From contig NZ_SWJZ01000053.1 of NCBI RefSeq assembly GCF_005144475.1, forward strand, positions 1 to 47,504: a stretch of 47,504 nt of DNA, written 5' to 3'. The position numbers were made by a program, and so were the translations under genes. This document shows positions 1-8,198 of the stretch, piece by piece (the first letter of the stretch is position 1; each line of letters opens with the position of its first letter). The notes beneath the pieces were generated by a model. That model did no database searches and had not been told where the DNA came from. It was given only the letters and a program-made list of their open reading frames with translations. The stretch comes from Rhodobacter capsulatus. GTDB lineage: Bacteria; Pseudomonadota; Alphaproteobacteria; Rhodobacterales; Rhodobacteraceae.

Positions 1-1
1 C

Positions 2-655
2 GCCGTCACGGTGGCGCGGCCGGGCGGCGGCTTGGCGCCCGCCGCGGCAGAGGCGACGGGGGCGGCGCCGCGCGGCGGCGAGCAGGTCCGCACCCTGACG
101 CTGGAGGAATTTCAGGCGGAACAGTCGATCCTGCTCTGGATCGAGGGGATCAAGGCCTTCCGCGATGATCCAGCGCGGGCGCTTGGCTATGGTCTGCGAC
201 CGCAGTCGGTCGCCGATCTGGTGGCGGAGCTGATCCATGCCGCCCGCCGGACCGGCCTGTCCGGGCGGATGGCAGAGCGGCTTGCAGAGCTGAATTTCGG
301 CCTGACGGTGGAGCGGCTGGCGCCCACCGCCGCGGTGCTGACCGCGGAAATGATCAATGATTTCGTCGCCACGCTGGGCATGTCGGCGCTGCCCGAGACG
401 GCGCGTCCGACGGTGACGCCGCAAGACGGGCCGCCGCGTCCCGCCTTTGCGCGCCGTCGCGGGCAGGATGACGTGGCCGGGCTGCCCGCGACGCCGCGCG
501 CCACCGCCAGCGACATGTGGGAGGATTGGGCCTTCGCGCTGGACGCGGTGATGGATGCGAATGCGCGCGACGGGCTGGGCGGCGACATCGACATCGAACA
601 GAACCTGCGTCTGGGCGCGATCCTGGCGGGCATGCAGCGGGAGGGCGGGCGATGA
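2..655 (+). CDS. C-terminal part of a large protein, possibly SrfC-like (5' end outside window)
   Basis: The reading frame is open to the window edge, so the GTG at position 11 is probably internal and the gene begins upstream. The visible 217 or so residues are mostly helical and contain a segment ending MINDFVATLGM. That segment reminds me of the C-terminal region of putative virulence factor SrfC proteins; this rests on memory of the family and is weak. The last 70 residues are a Pro/Arg-rich linker followed by a short acidic helix. The stop overlaps the next ATG (ATGA at 652-655), so it is translationally coupled to the T6SS-signalling-like operon that follows. Function unknown; confidence is high that it is coding and low for the family. 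Confidence 0.6.
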   Translation, partial: AVTVARPGGGLAPAAAEATGAAPRGGEQVRTLTLEEFQAEQSILLWIEGIKAFRDDPARALGYGLRPQSVADLVAELIHAARRTGLSGRMAERLAELNFGLTVERLAPTAAVLTAEMINDFVATLGMSALPETARPTVTPQDGPPRPAFARRRGQDDVAGLPATPRATASDMWEDWAFALDAVMDANARDGLGGDIDIEQNLRLGAILAGMQREGGR

Positions 656-1740
656 CGCTGACGGTCCTGTGCGATCCGTCCCGCAGCGCCGGCGGGCATG
701 CGCTTGTGCGCGTTGACGGCGGGGCGGAGCTGCCCGACGAGGTGACGGTTTCGGTGTTCGAAACCTATTCCGAACGCTGGCTTGCGCCCTCGGCGCAGGA
801 CGGCCCGGCGGGGATTTCCGTCGGCGCGCCGAACTGGCAGGCCGGGCGGCACCAGTTCGGCCCCTACCGGGTGCAGCGCCGCGACGGCGGGGCGGAAATC
901 GCGATCGGCCCGGAAATCGTCAACAAGATCGAGGGCTATACCCAGGTCAGGATCGTCGCGGGCCCGGTCGAGGGCCAGCTGTTCTGGCCCAACGACATCG
1001 AGCCGCTCGATCTGGCGAGGCAGCGCATCGGCCTGCAGGTCGCGCGCAAGACCGCCACGTCGGCATCGGAGCCCGCCTTGCGCCGCCCCGATGCCGCCGA
1101 GGCAAACCCGCCGCCGCTGCCGCCCGAAGTGCCGATGGCAGAGCAGGACAGCGCCGGGATCGCGGCCCCCGACCCAAGGCGCCGCCGCTGGCTCTGGCTG
1201 GTCCTCGCGCTGGCGCTGGTGCTTTTGCTGGCGCTGCTCGGGCTCGGCTATTCCCGATACCTGCAGCAGCAATGGCCGTTTTCGGCCGCGGTGGAGACCC
1301 CGCCAGCCCCGGAACCGACGCCAGAACCGACACCGACACCGGCCGCCGCGACGCCACCGCCGCAGGCCGATCCCTGCACGCCCGAGGCGCTGGGCGCGCT
1401 GGGCGACATCACCGCGATCACCCGGGCCGCCGGGGCCTGCGGCCAGCGGGTGGGGCGCGACCAGATGCTTGTCTTCGTCGAGACCGCGGCGCAATCGGGC
1501 GATGCGGCGGCGCTGTTGCTGTTCGGCACGCTTTACGACGCCGCCGTCACCGATCCGACCGTCGAAACGCAACTGGGGCTGAGCTTCGCCGATGCGCCCG
1601 CGCAGGCGGCCGATTACTATTCCCGGGCCCGCGCGGCGGGCTCGGCCGAAGCGACCGGCCGGTTGACCGCGGTCTGTGCCCGGTTGCGCGCGGCGGAAGA
1701 TACCTTGTCACGGGGGGCGCTTGATGATTTTTGCCGCTAG
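652..1740 (+). CDS. Single-pass membrane protein with C-terminal Sel1/TPR-like helices
   Basis: 362 residues. The ATG at 652 overlaps the preceding stop, and the longer frame running upstream is only an overlap with gene 1. Residues 1-135 look like a compact beta-rich cytoplasmic domain. One strong transmembrane segment lies at about 179-202 (WLWLVLALALVLLLALLGLG). It is followed by a Pro/Glu/Thr-rich linker and a periplasmic helical tail with two Sel1-like motifs (GDAAALLLFGTLYDA and AADYYSRARAAGSAEA). Sel1 and TPR tails usually mediate protein contacts, so it may bridge the cytoplasm to the exported VWA protein encoded next. Its stop overlaps that gene's start by 17 bp. I do not recognise a named family; the partner role is inferred from context. 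Confidence 0.75.
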   Translation: MTLTVLCDPSRSAGGHALVRVDGGAELPDEVTVSVFETYSERWLAPSAQDGPAGISVGAPNWQAGRHQFGPYRVQRRDGGAEIAIGPEIVNKIEGYTQVRIVAGPVEGQLFWPNDIEPLDLARQRIGLQVARKTATSASEPALRRPDAAEANPPPLPPEVPMAEQDSAGIAAPDPRRRRWLWLVLALALVLLLALLGLGYSRYLQQQWPFSAAVETPPAPEPTPEPTPTPAAATPPPQADPCTPEALGALGDITAITRAAGACGQRVGRDQMLVFVETAAQSGDAAALLLFGTLYDAAVTDPTVETQLGLSFADAPAQAADYYSRARAAGSAEATGRLTAVCARLRAAEDTLSRGALDDFCR

Positions 1741-3637
1741 GACCGCTCTGGTCGCGCTCGGGCTCGCCCTCGGACTGGCCGGGGCGGAGCTGCAGGCCCG
1801 TCCGCTGCTGATGGAGGGCAAGCAGGCGACGTTTCAGCGGGTGCTGACCCGGCCCGCGACGCAGGTCTTTGCCGCCCCCGACGGCGCAGTTCTGCAGACC
1901 GAAGCCGCCTTTCACCCGTTTTACGTCTATGAACGCCGGGGGGACTGGCTGCGGATCGGCACCTCGGCCTCGGCGGGGCCGACCGGCTGGGTCAAGGCCG
2001 GGTCGGTGGTCGACTGGAAGCAGAACATCACCGCCGCCTTCACCAATGCCGCCGGACGCAGCCGCCAGGTGATGCTTGAGGACCGCGCGACGCTGGAAGC
2101 CCTGATGCAGGACGAGGACGTCCGCGCCCGGCTGGCCGATCTGGTGGCGCAAAGCGACAGCGGCCATGTCGATCCGGCGCAAAAGGTGGTGTCGGTGGAA
2201 CCGGCCGAATTCCTCAACATCCGCGAGAAGCTTTACCTGATGCCGATCCTCTCCTTCGAGGAGATCCTGCATCCGCTGACCTATGAACCCGACCTGCTGC
2301 TGGAACTGGCCTCGATCCCGCAGCGGGCGCAATCGCAGCCCGCGGCCGCGCCGCCCTCGCCCTTTGATGCCGGGGTGGTCTTCGTCATCGACACCACCCG
2401 CTCGATGCGGCCCTATATCGACCGCACCCGCGCCGCGGTGGCGCGGATCGTGCAGTCGCTGCGCGCCACCGATCTGGGCGCGCGGGTGCAGTTCGGGGTG
2501 ATCGGCTTTCGCGACAACCCCGCCAGCGATCCGGCCGGGATCGGCTACCGCACCCGCACGCTCGCCCCGCTGGCGCGGCGGGCCGATCAGGCCGAGGTGC
2601 TGGCGGCGCTGGATGCGGCGGCCGAGGTGGCGACGGTCTCGACGCCCGGCTTCAACGAGGACAGCATGGCCGGGGTCGAGGATGCGGTGAGCACGATCGA
2701 CTGGACCGGCGGCGGCGCCGATCCGTTCGAGGGGCGCTACGTGATCCTGATCACCGATGCCGGGCCCGATGCGCAGGACGACCCCGATGCCCGCTCGCAG
2801 ATCGGCCCGGCGGAATTGCGCGCCGATGCCGAAGCGCATGGCATCGCGGTGCTGACGCTGCATCTGCGCACCCCCGCCGGGGGCGAAGCGCAGCACGGCT
2901 ATGCCGAGGCCGCCTATCGCCAGCTCTCGGGCTTTGGCGGCCGGGATTTCTACTATCCGATCGAAAATGGCGACGAAGCGGTCTTTGCCGCCACGGTCGA
3001 GCGCATGGTGGTGGCGCTGACCGACACGATCCGCACCGCGATGGGTCGGCAACCCGCCCTGCCGCCCGAAGCGGGGGGCGATGCGCGGATTGCCGAACTG
3101 GGTCTGGCGATGCAGCTGGCCTGGCTGGGCGGGCAGCCCGGGGTGGCGCCGCCCGACATGCTGCGCGGCTGGATGTCGGAAAAGGCCGTCGAAGACCCGC
3201 GTCGGCTGGCGGTCGAACCGCGGCTGCTGGTCAGCAAGAACGAGATGGCGACGATGGCGGAGCTGTTGACCGAAATCGGCACCGCGGGCGAGCGCAACCG
3301 CAGCGCCGAGGAGACCGACGCCTTTTTCGACCAGATCCAGTCGGTGATCGCGCGGATGGCCCAAAACCCGGACCGGCTGATCGATGCCGAGGCCGGATCG
3401 CTGGGCGGCGCGCTGGAATTTCTGGAGGATCTGCCCTATCGCAGCCAGCTTCTGTCGATCGACCGCACGATCTGGGCGCAAAGCGCGGTGCAGCGCCGCG
3501 AGATCCTGGACGGGTTGCACCGCAAGATCGTGCAATATCGCAAATGGCTGCTGGATCCGACGGTCTGGACCCCGCTGGAGCCGGGGGCGCCGGACGGGGA
3601 ATATGTCTTTGCCATGCCCTTCGACGTCCTGCCCTGA
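1724..3637 (+). CDS. Exported von Willebrand A protein resembling the periplasmic domain of T6SS kinase PpkA
   Basis: 637 residues. The start at 1724 gives a clean signal peptide (MIFAARTALVALGLALGLAG, cut near AELQA). Residues 25-105 look like an SH3-type domain (GWVKAGSVVDW). A VWA domain spans about 216-400, with a MIDAS motif DTTRS near residue 223 and a later ILITDAGPD strand carrying another metal-site Asp. The C-terminal 230 residues are helical. The mature N-terminus (RPLLMEGKQATFQRVLTRP) and the VWA arrangement resemble, from memory, the extracytoplasmic half of PpkA, the Ser/Thr kinase of the type VI secretion threonine-phosphorylation pathway. No kinase domain is present in this ORF. 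The following ABC/FtsX/FGE genes support that pathway. A generic periplasmic VWA protein is the alternative. Confidence 0.85.
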   Translation: MIFAARTALVALGLALGLAGAELQARPLLMEGKQATFQRVLTRPATQVFAAPDGAVLQTEAAFHPFYVYERRGDWLRIGTSASAGPTGWVKAGSVVDWKQNITAAFTNAAGRSRQVMLEDRATLEALMQDEDVRARLADLVAQSDSGHVDPAQKVVSVEPAEFLNIREKLYLMPILSFEEILHPLTYEPDLLLELASIPQRAQSQPAAAPPSPFDAGVVFVIDTTRSMRPYIDRTRAAVARIVQSLRATDLGARVQFGVIGFRDNPASDPAGIGYRTRTLAPLARRADQAEVLAALDAAAEVATVSTPGFNEDSMAGVEDAVSTIDWTGGGADPFEGRYVILITDAGPDAQDDPDARSQIGPAELRADAEAHGIAVLTLHLRTPAGGEAQHGYAEAAYRQLSGFGGRDFYYPIENGDEAVFAATVERMVVALTDTIRTAMGRQPALPPEAGGDARIAELGLAMQLAWLGGQPGVAPPDMLRGWMSEKAVEDPRRLAVEPRLLVSKNEMATMAELLTEIGTAGERNRSAEETDAFFDQIQSVIARMAQNPDRLIDAEAGSLGGALEFLEDLPYRSQLLSIDRTIWAQSAVQRREILDGLHRKIVQYRKWLLDPTVWTPLEPGAPDGEYVFAMPFDVLP

Positions 3638-3638
3638 G

Positions 3639-4379
3639 ATGCGGCAACGGGGGGTGCTCGGGATCGACCAGCTCGCGACGACCCTGTCGAAGGGGGGGCG
3701 CAGCTTCACCCTGCGCGTCGAGGCGCTGGAGCTGGTCTCGGGCGAGGTGCTTTGCGTCACCGGCGCCAGCGGCACCGGCAAGACGCTGTTTCTGGAACTG
3801 CTGAGCCTTCTGCGCGCGCCCGAGCCCCCGGCCCGGTATCGCTGGACCGACCTTGACCTTCGGCAGACCGATCTGGCGCGGCTGTGGCTTTCGGGGCCGC
3901 GCGGCACCGGGCTTGCGCGGATGCGCGGCGCGCTTTTCGGCTTCGTGCCGCAGGCGGGGGCGCTGGTGCCGTTCCTGTCGGTCCGGGCCAATGTGGCGCT
4001 GACGCAGGAGATCAGCGGGCGGCGCGATCCCGCCCGGGTCGCGGCGCTGCTGGACCGGCTCGGGCTGACGGCGCTGGCCGATCTGCCGCCCTCGGCGCTG
4101 TCGATCGGGCAGCGGCAGCGGGTCTCGATCGCGCGGGCGCTGGCGCATTGCCCGGCCTTCGTGATCGCCGACGAGCCGACGGCGGCGCTGGATCCCGACG
4201 CGGCCGATGCGGTGATGCAGCTGCTTCTGGACACCGCGCGCGAGGACGGCGCGGGGGTGGTGCTGTCGTCGCATGATCTGGCCCGGGTGGAGCGGCTGGG
4301 CACGCGGCGGCTTGAGTTCGTCGCCCGCGAGCTGCGGCCGGGGCTGGTGCGGTCCGAGGCACGGGAGGTCGGATGCTGA
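3639..4379 (+). CDS. ABC transporter ATPase, LolD/MacB type, TagT-like
   Basis: 246 residues. The ATG at 3639 lies 1 bp after the VWA stop. All ABC motifs are present: Walker A GASGTGKT at residues 42-49, a Q-loop in GFVPQAGAL, a signature LSIGQRQRVSIARAL, Walker B FVIADEP and an H-loop SSHD. ATPases of this class pair with FtsX-like permeases and drive mechanical work on periplasmic partners or lipoproteins rather than simple import. In the P. aeruginosa H1-T6SS the equivalent pair is TagT/TagS, acting upstream of PpkA. The gene overlaps the permease gene by 7 bp, so the two are coupled. ATPase identity is certain; the Tag assignment is inferred from the neighbours. Confidence 0.93.
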   Translation: MRQRGVLGIDQLATTLSKGGRSFTLRVEALELVSGEVLCVTGASGTGKTLFLELLSLLRAPEPPARYRWTDLDLRQTDLARLWLSGPRGTGLARMRGALFGFVPQAGALVPFLSVRANVALTQEISGRRDPARVAALLDRLGLTALADLPPSALSIGQRQRVSIARALAHCPAFVIADEPTAALDPDAADAVMQLLLDTAREDGAGVVLSSHDLARVERLGTRRLEFVARELRPGLVRSEAREVGC

Positions 4380-5572
4380 TCGTTTCTCTGGCGCTGCGCG
4401 ACCTGTTCCGCGACCGGCTGTTTCTGCTGTGCAACGTCGCGGTGATGGTGGGGGTTCTGGTGCCGCTCCTGATCCTGTTCGGGGTCAAGAACGGCGTCTA
4501 TGCCGCGCTGATCGGCCAGATGATGGCCAATCCCGCCAGCCTGCAGATCGACAGCCGGGGCAATGCCGAGCTGACCGAGGCGCAGATCGCGCCGCTGCGC
4601 CGCTGGCCCGAGGTCGCCTTCGTGACGCCGAAGGTCCGCAGCCAGTTCGATTACGTGACCGTCCATCACGCCGGGTCTGCGGTCTCGCTGCGCGCGGCCC
4701 TGCTGATCCCCTCGGGGGCGGGCGATCCGAACCTGCCGCCGGGGCTGGGGCTTGGTCCCGCAGAGGTCGCGGTCTCGGCGGGGCTTGCCCGGCAGATGCA
4801 GATCGTGACCGGCGACACGGTCGATCTGGTGACCCAGGCCGAGACCCGGCCGAAACAGCTGCGCCTGCCGATGACGGTGCGGGCGGTGCTGCCCGAAACG
4901 GTGAGCGAGGGGCGCAGCGTCTTTGCGCCCTTTGCCGCGCTGGAGACGGTCGAGGCCTTCTATGACGCCTATGCCCTGCCCGAACACGGCATTTCCGAGG
5001 GGCGGCCGCTGGCGGAACGAGTTGCGACCTATGCGGGGGTGCGGCTTTATGCGCGCCGGCTGGAAGATCTGGGACCGCTGCAGCAACGGGTCGAGACGGC
5101 GCTGGGGCTGGCGACCTCGGCGCGCAGCCGCGAGGTGGCGATGCTGCTCGGGCTGGGGCGCAATCTGGATCTGGCGCTGGGGCTGACCACGGCGCTGGCC
5201 TGTTGCGGGCTGGCGGCGGCGCTGCTGTTCGGCTTCTGGTCGGATGCGATGCGCAAGCGGGGCACGCTGGCCGCGCTGGCGATGCTCGGCCTGCCCGCCC
5301 GGGCGCTGGCGCTGCTGCCGCTGGTGCAGGCGCTGGCGACGGCGCTGATCGGGATCGCGGTGTCCTTCCTGCTTTATGCGCTGGCCGCCCGGGTCGCCAC
5401 CCGGATGTTCGGCGCGGATCTGGCCGCCGGGGGCAGCATCGCAAGCATCAGCCCGGCGCAGGCGGGGGCGATCATCCTGTCGGTTCTGGCGCTGGTTCTG
5501 GTGTCGGCGACGCTCTCGGCCTGGGCGGCGCAGCGGGTCGATCCGGCCCGGACCCTGCGGGAAGGAGCCTGA
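4373..5572 (+). CDS. FtsX/LolC-type ABC permease, TagS-like
   Basis: 399 residues with the FtsX-family layout. One N-terminal transmembrane helix (about 17-40) precedes a large periplasmic domain (about 41-255). Three C-terminal helices follow, at about 265-290, 310-340 and 365-388. The protein ends in the typical short tail (AAQRVDPARTLREGA). It starts inside the ATPase gene's end and stops 3 bp before the next gene. With the ATPase it should form an inner-membrane mechanotransmission complex. Context next to a VWA/PpkA-like protein and an FGE-fold protein suggests the TagST role in T6SS activation. A LolCDE or macrolide-export role is less likely, because no matching adaptor or lipoprotein chaperone is seen. 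Confidence 0.9.
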   Translation: MLIVSLALRDLFRDRLFLLCNVAVMVGVLVPLLILFGVKNGVYAALIGQMMANPASLQIDSRGNAELTEAQIAPLRRWPEVAFVTPKVRSQFDYVTVHHAGSAVSLRAALLIPSGAGDPNLPPGLGLGPAEVAVSAGLARQMQIVTGDTVDLVTQAETRPKQLRLPMTVRAVLPETVSEGRSVFAPFAALETVEAFYDAYALPEHGISEGRPLAERVATYAGVRLYARRLEDLGPLQQRVETALGLATSARSREVAMLLGLGRNLDLALGLTTALACCGLAAALLFGFWSDAMRKRGTLAALAMLGLPARALALLPLVQALATALIGIAVSFLLYALAARVATRMFGADLAAGGSIASISPAQAGAIILSVLALVLVSATLSAWAAQRVDPARTLREGA

Positions 5573-5575
5573 GCG

Positions 5576-7207
5576 ATGCGGTTGGTGCCAATCCCGGCTT
5601 TTGCGCTGGCACTTGCGGTTCTGGCCGCGCCGCAGCCGGGCGGGGCCGATCCGGCAACCGAGGGTCCCGCAACCGAGGTTCCGGCGATTGACTGGCCGGT
5701 CGCGCTTTACGACCCCGGCGCGGCGGCGCCCGGTGGCAGCCCGGCCGATCTGGTGCTGCCGATGCCCTGCGGCGGGGCGATGGCGTTCCAGCGCGTCGAC
5801 GTGCCCTCGGATGCGGGCGATCCGCTGTCGGATCTGCGGATCCGGCTGGGCCGGTCGGACCCGGAAAAGGGCTATGCGGAATATCTGCGCCAGACCTGGC
5901 TGCGCGGCGGCTTTGCCGGGGCGACCCCGGCCAGCACGCATTATTTCATCGCCCGTTACGAGCTGACCGAGGGGCAGTTCAACGCCCTGACCCGGCCCTG
6001 CGGCGCGGCCGGACGCAAGGACCGGCTGGCGCAGGGCGGGCTGAGCTGGCTTGCCGCAGTCGATCTGGCCGGGCGCTACACCGAATGGCTTTACGGACAT
6101 GCCGCCGCGGCCCTGCCCCGGCAGGATGGCGCGCTGCCGCATCTGCGTCTGCCGACCGAGACGGAATGGGAATTTGCCGCCCGTGGCGGCGCGCGGGTCG
6201 ATGCGAACCAGTTCGGCGCCGCGCGCTTTTTCACCGAAGGCGCGCTGGACGATTACGCCCTCCATTTCGCCCCCGGCTCGGCGCGCGGGACGATCGGCCC
6301 GGTCGGGCTGCGGCGGCCAAACCCGCTCGGGCTTTTCGACATCTATGGCAATGTCGAGGAGCTGATGCTGGACCCCTTTCATGTCAACCTGTTCGGCCGT
6401 GATCAGGGACAGGTGGGCGGGCTGGTGACGCGCGGCGGCTCGGTCCTGTCGAGCGCCGAGCAGATCTATTCGGCCGCGCGCACCGAATATCCGCCGTTTC
6501 AGGCCCGGACCGGCAAGGCCACCGCGCCCGAGACTTTCGGGCTGCGGCTGGTGCTGTCGATGCATGTCGCCACCTCGGATGCGGAGCTGACGCGGCTGCG
6601 CGATCACTGGCTGGCGCGGGCGACCGAAGGGGAAGGCGGCGGCGGGCAAGGCGGGACGCAGCCGCCAGATCAGGCCGGGGCGCTGGCGGAGATCATCGAG
6701 AACGAGCTGGATCCGCAGCGCCGCACCGCCCTTGTGGCGCTGCAGGCCGATCTGCGGGCGGCGCGCGACGCCGAAACCGCGGCGCGGCGGCAGTCGGCCG
6801 GTTCGACGCTGCTGGCGGGCACGATCTTCAAGGCCTCGCTGATCCAGACCGAGGCGGAGATCGGGCGGCTTGTCTACAACGTCAAGACACTGATCGATCT
6901 GCAGGCGGTCGCGCCCGATCCGCAGCGGCAGGTCCAGATCGAGACGCTGGGCGCGCGGCTGCGCGCGACCCGGGCGCGGCAGCACGAATTCCTGTTGTCG
7001 ATGTCGCGCGCCCTGACCACGCTGTCCGCCGACATCTCCGAAACCGATGCCCGCGCCGGATACCGGGAGCTGCGCGAGTCGCTTCTGCTCTCGGCGGAAC
7101 AGGCGCTGGTGGTCGGGCTGGATCAGTTCTGGCGCGATCTGGCGCGCTACAGGCTGCGTCCTGACATGGATCAGGCCGAACTTCTGTCGCTGGCACTGAC
7201 GAAATGA
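5576..7207 (+). CDS. Exported SUMF1/FGE-fold protein without catalytic cysteines, TagR-like
   Basis: 543 residues. A signal peptide occupies about residues 1-25 and ends near PGGADPA. An FGE-sulfatase (SUMF1) fold covers about 80-330, with typical landmarks: FIARYELTEGQFNAL, LRLPTETEWEFAARGG, NPLGLFDIYGNVEELMLDPF and VTRGGSV. In true formylglycine-generating enzymes the segment after GGS carries two cysteines; here it reads GGSVLSSAEQIYSAAR, with none, so enzymatic activity is unlikely. Residues 340-543 are a helical, coiled-coil-prone extension. TagR, which promotes PpkA activation in P. aeruginosa, is a periplasmic protein of this fold, and the location after an ABC/FtsX pair and a VWA protein fits. 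The stop overlaps an upstream ATG of the next frame. Confidence 0.85.
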   Translation: MRLVPIPAFALALAVLAAPQPGGADPATEGPATEVPAIDWPVALYDPGAAAPGGSPADLVLPMPCGGAMAFQRVDVPSDAGDPLSDLRIRLGRSDPEKGYAEYLRQTWLRGGFAGATPASTHYFIARYELTEGQFNALTRPCGAAGRKDRLAQGGLSWLAAVDLAGRYTEWLYGHAAAALPRQDGALPHLRLPTETEWEFAARGGARVDANQFGAARFFTEGALDDYALHFAPGSARGTIGPVGLRRPNPLGLFDIYGNVEELMLDPFHVNLFGRDQGQVGGLVTRGGSVLSSAEQIYSAARTEYPPFQARTGKATAPETFGLRLVLSMHVATSDAELTRLRDHWLARATEGEGGGGQGGTQPPDQAGALAEIIENELDPQRRTALVALQADLRAARDAETAARRQSAGSTLLAGTIFKASLIQTEAEIGRLVYNVKTLIDLQAVAPDPQRQVQIETLGARLRATRARQHEFLLSMSRALTTLSADISETDARAGYRELRESLLLSAEQALVVGLDQFWRDLARYRLRPDMDQAELLSLALTK

Positions 7208-7221
7208 CATCAAGGAGAGGC

Positions 7222-8022
7222 ATGATGACCCCGGTTCTTCGCACGACCCTGATGGCGATGCTGCTGGGGACCATGGGCGGCGGCGTTCCGGCGCGGGCCG
7301 AGATGACCGGGGAATTCGGCAGCGTGATCCGGATCCAGCGCGCGGCCTTCGGCCCCGATGCCGGAGAGATCACCTTTGACGAATTGCCGCCGGGCAGCCG
7401 GAACCCGATCTATGCGCCGCCCACCTATGGCGCCCCCGAGGGCGGGGTGATCGTGGGCTTTGGCGGTTTCTTCGAAGGTCAGGCGATCGGCACCGCCGCG
7501 ACCTGTCCGCCCGGGGCCGCCCTGACCGGCTGCGTGATCGGCACGCCGCTGGCGCCGCTGCGCCTGGCGCAGACCGCGCCCGCGACGCAGATCAAGCAAG
7601 ACGGGGCGAACCCGCACAGCCCCTCGCTGTCGGGAACGCCGGTGTTCAACGGCCCGGTCACGATGATCTTCGATCGCGACGTCGCCGGGGTCGGGCTGGC
7701 CGGGGGCTATTTCAACACCCCGCAATCGACCGCGATCCAGGCCTTTGACCGGCAGGGACGGCTGATCGGCGGCGTGCGCAACATCGGCACCGGGATGGAA
7801 TATCTGGCGCTGGTCACCGGCGACGGATCGGACCGGATCGCCGGGGTTCAATTCTCGCTGGTGGGGGCGGAACAGGCCGGATTCGCGATCGACGACCTGT
7901 CCTTCGGCAAGTCCTCGCAGCTCCTCAGGGAAAACATCGCGGAGCTTGCCGCGCAGGCGGCACAGCCGCGCACCCCCGCTCTGGAGGCGGGGATCCAGCT
8001 CAGCCAGCCGCGTTCGGAGTGA
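7222..8022 (+). CDS. Exported beta-rich protein of unknown function
   Basis: About 266 residues, last gene of the operon. An AAGGAG at 7212-7217 favours ATG 7222 or 7225 over an upstream ATG at 7204 that overlaps the previous gene. The signal peptide ends near GGVPARAE. The body alternates short beta strands and ends with GFAIDDLSFG, a pattern I associate with jelly-roll, carbohydrate-binding-like domains in PEP-CTERM and choice-of-anchor proteins (ITFDELPPG near the start, AGVQFSL near the end). There is no sorting signal, transmembrane helix or lipobox. Its position would suit a periplasmic sensor or accessory to the VWA/FGE proteins, in the place where P. aeruginosa has the TagQ lipoprotein. 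That is inference only. Confidence 0.75.
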   Translation: MMTPVLRTTLMAMLLGTMGGGVPARAEMTGEFGSVIRIQRAAFGPDAGEITFDELPPGSRNPIYAPPTYGAPEGGVIVGFGGFFEGQAIGTAATCPPGAALTGCVIGTPLAPLRLAQTAPATQIKQDGANPHSPSLSGTPVFNGPVTMIFDRDVAGVGLAGGYFNTPQSTAIQAFDRQGRLIGGVRNIGTGMEYLALVTGDGSDRIAGVQFSLVGAEQAGFAIDDLSFGKSSQLLRENIAELAAQAAQPRTPALEAGIQLSQPRSE

Positions 8023-8024
8023 TC

Positions 8025-8058
8025 CGGCCCCCGGCCTTGCCGGGCCCGGCGGCATTTT
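8025..8058 (+). terminator. Hairpin after the VWA/ABC/FGE operon
   Basis: A GC-rich stem (GGCCCCCGGC against GCCGGGCC, with one bulged C) sits 2-28 bp past the last stop and is followed by a short ATTTT. The weak T-run makes it a moderate intrinsic terminator candidate. It separates the operon from the giant repeat gene. Confidence 0.4.
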
Positions 8059-8198
8059 CCGCCCCGACATCGGCGCAAGCGCAACGGATTTAAGGCTTCT
8101 TTCACTCCCCTGCCCGATGATCGGCCAGCGGCATTCCAGAATGGCGGTGCCTGAAACAGATCCGGGCCCCGACGGGCCCCTTCAGGGTGAGTGGCAGA

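Noticed and set aside
1547-7213. 1888-codon minus-strand open frame over the VWA/ABC/FGE operon
   Set aside because: Arg/Gln/His-rich translation without domains, lying opposite well-recognised plus-strand genes; typical of high-GC DNA.
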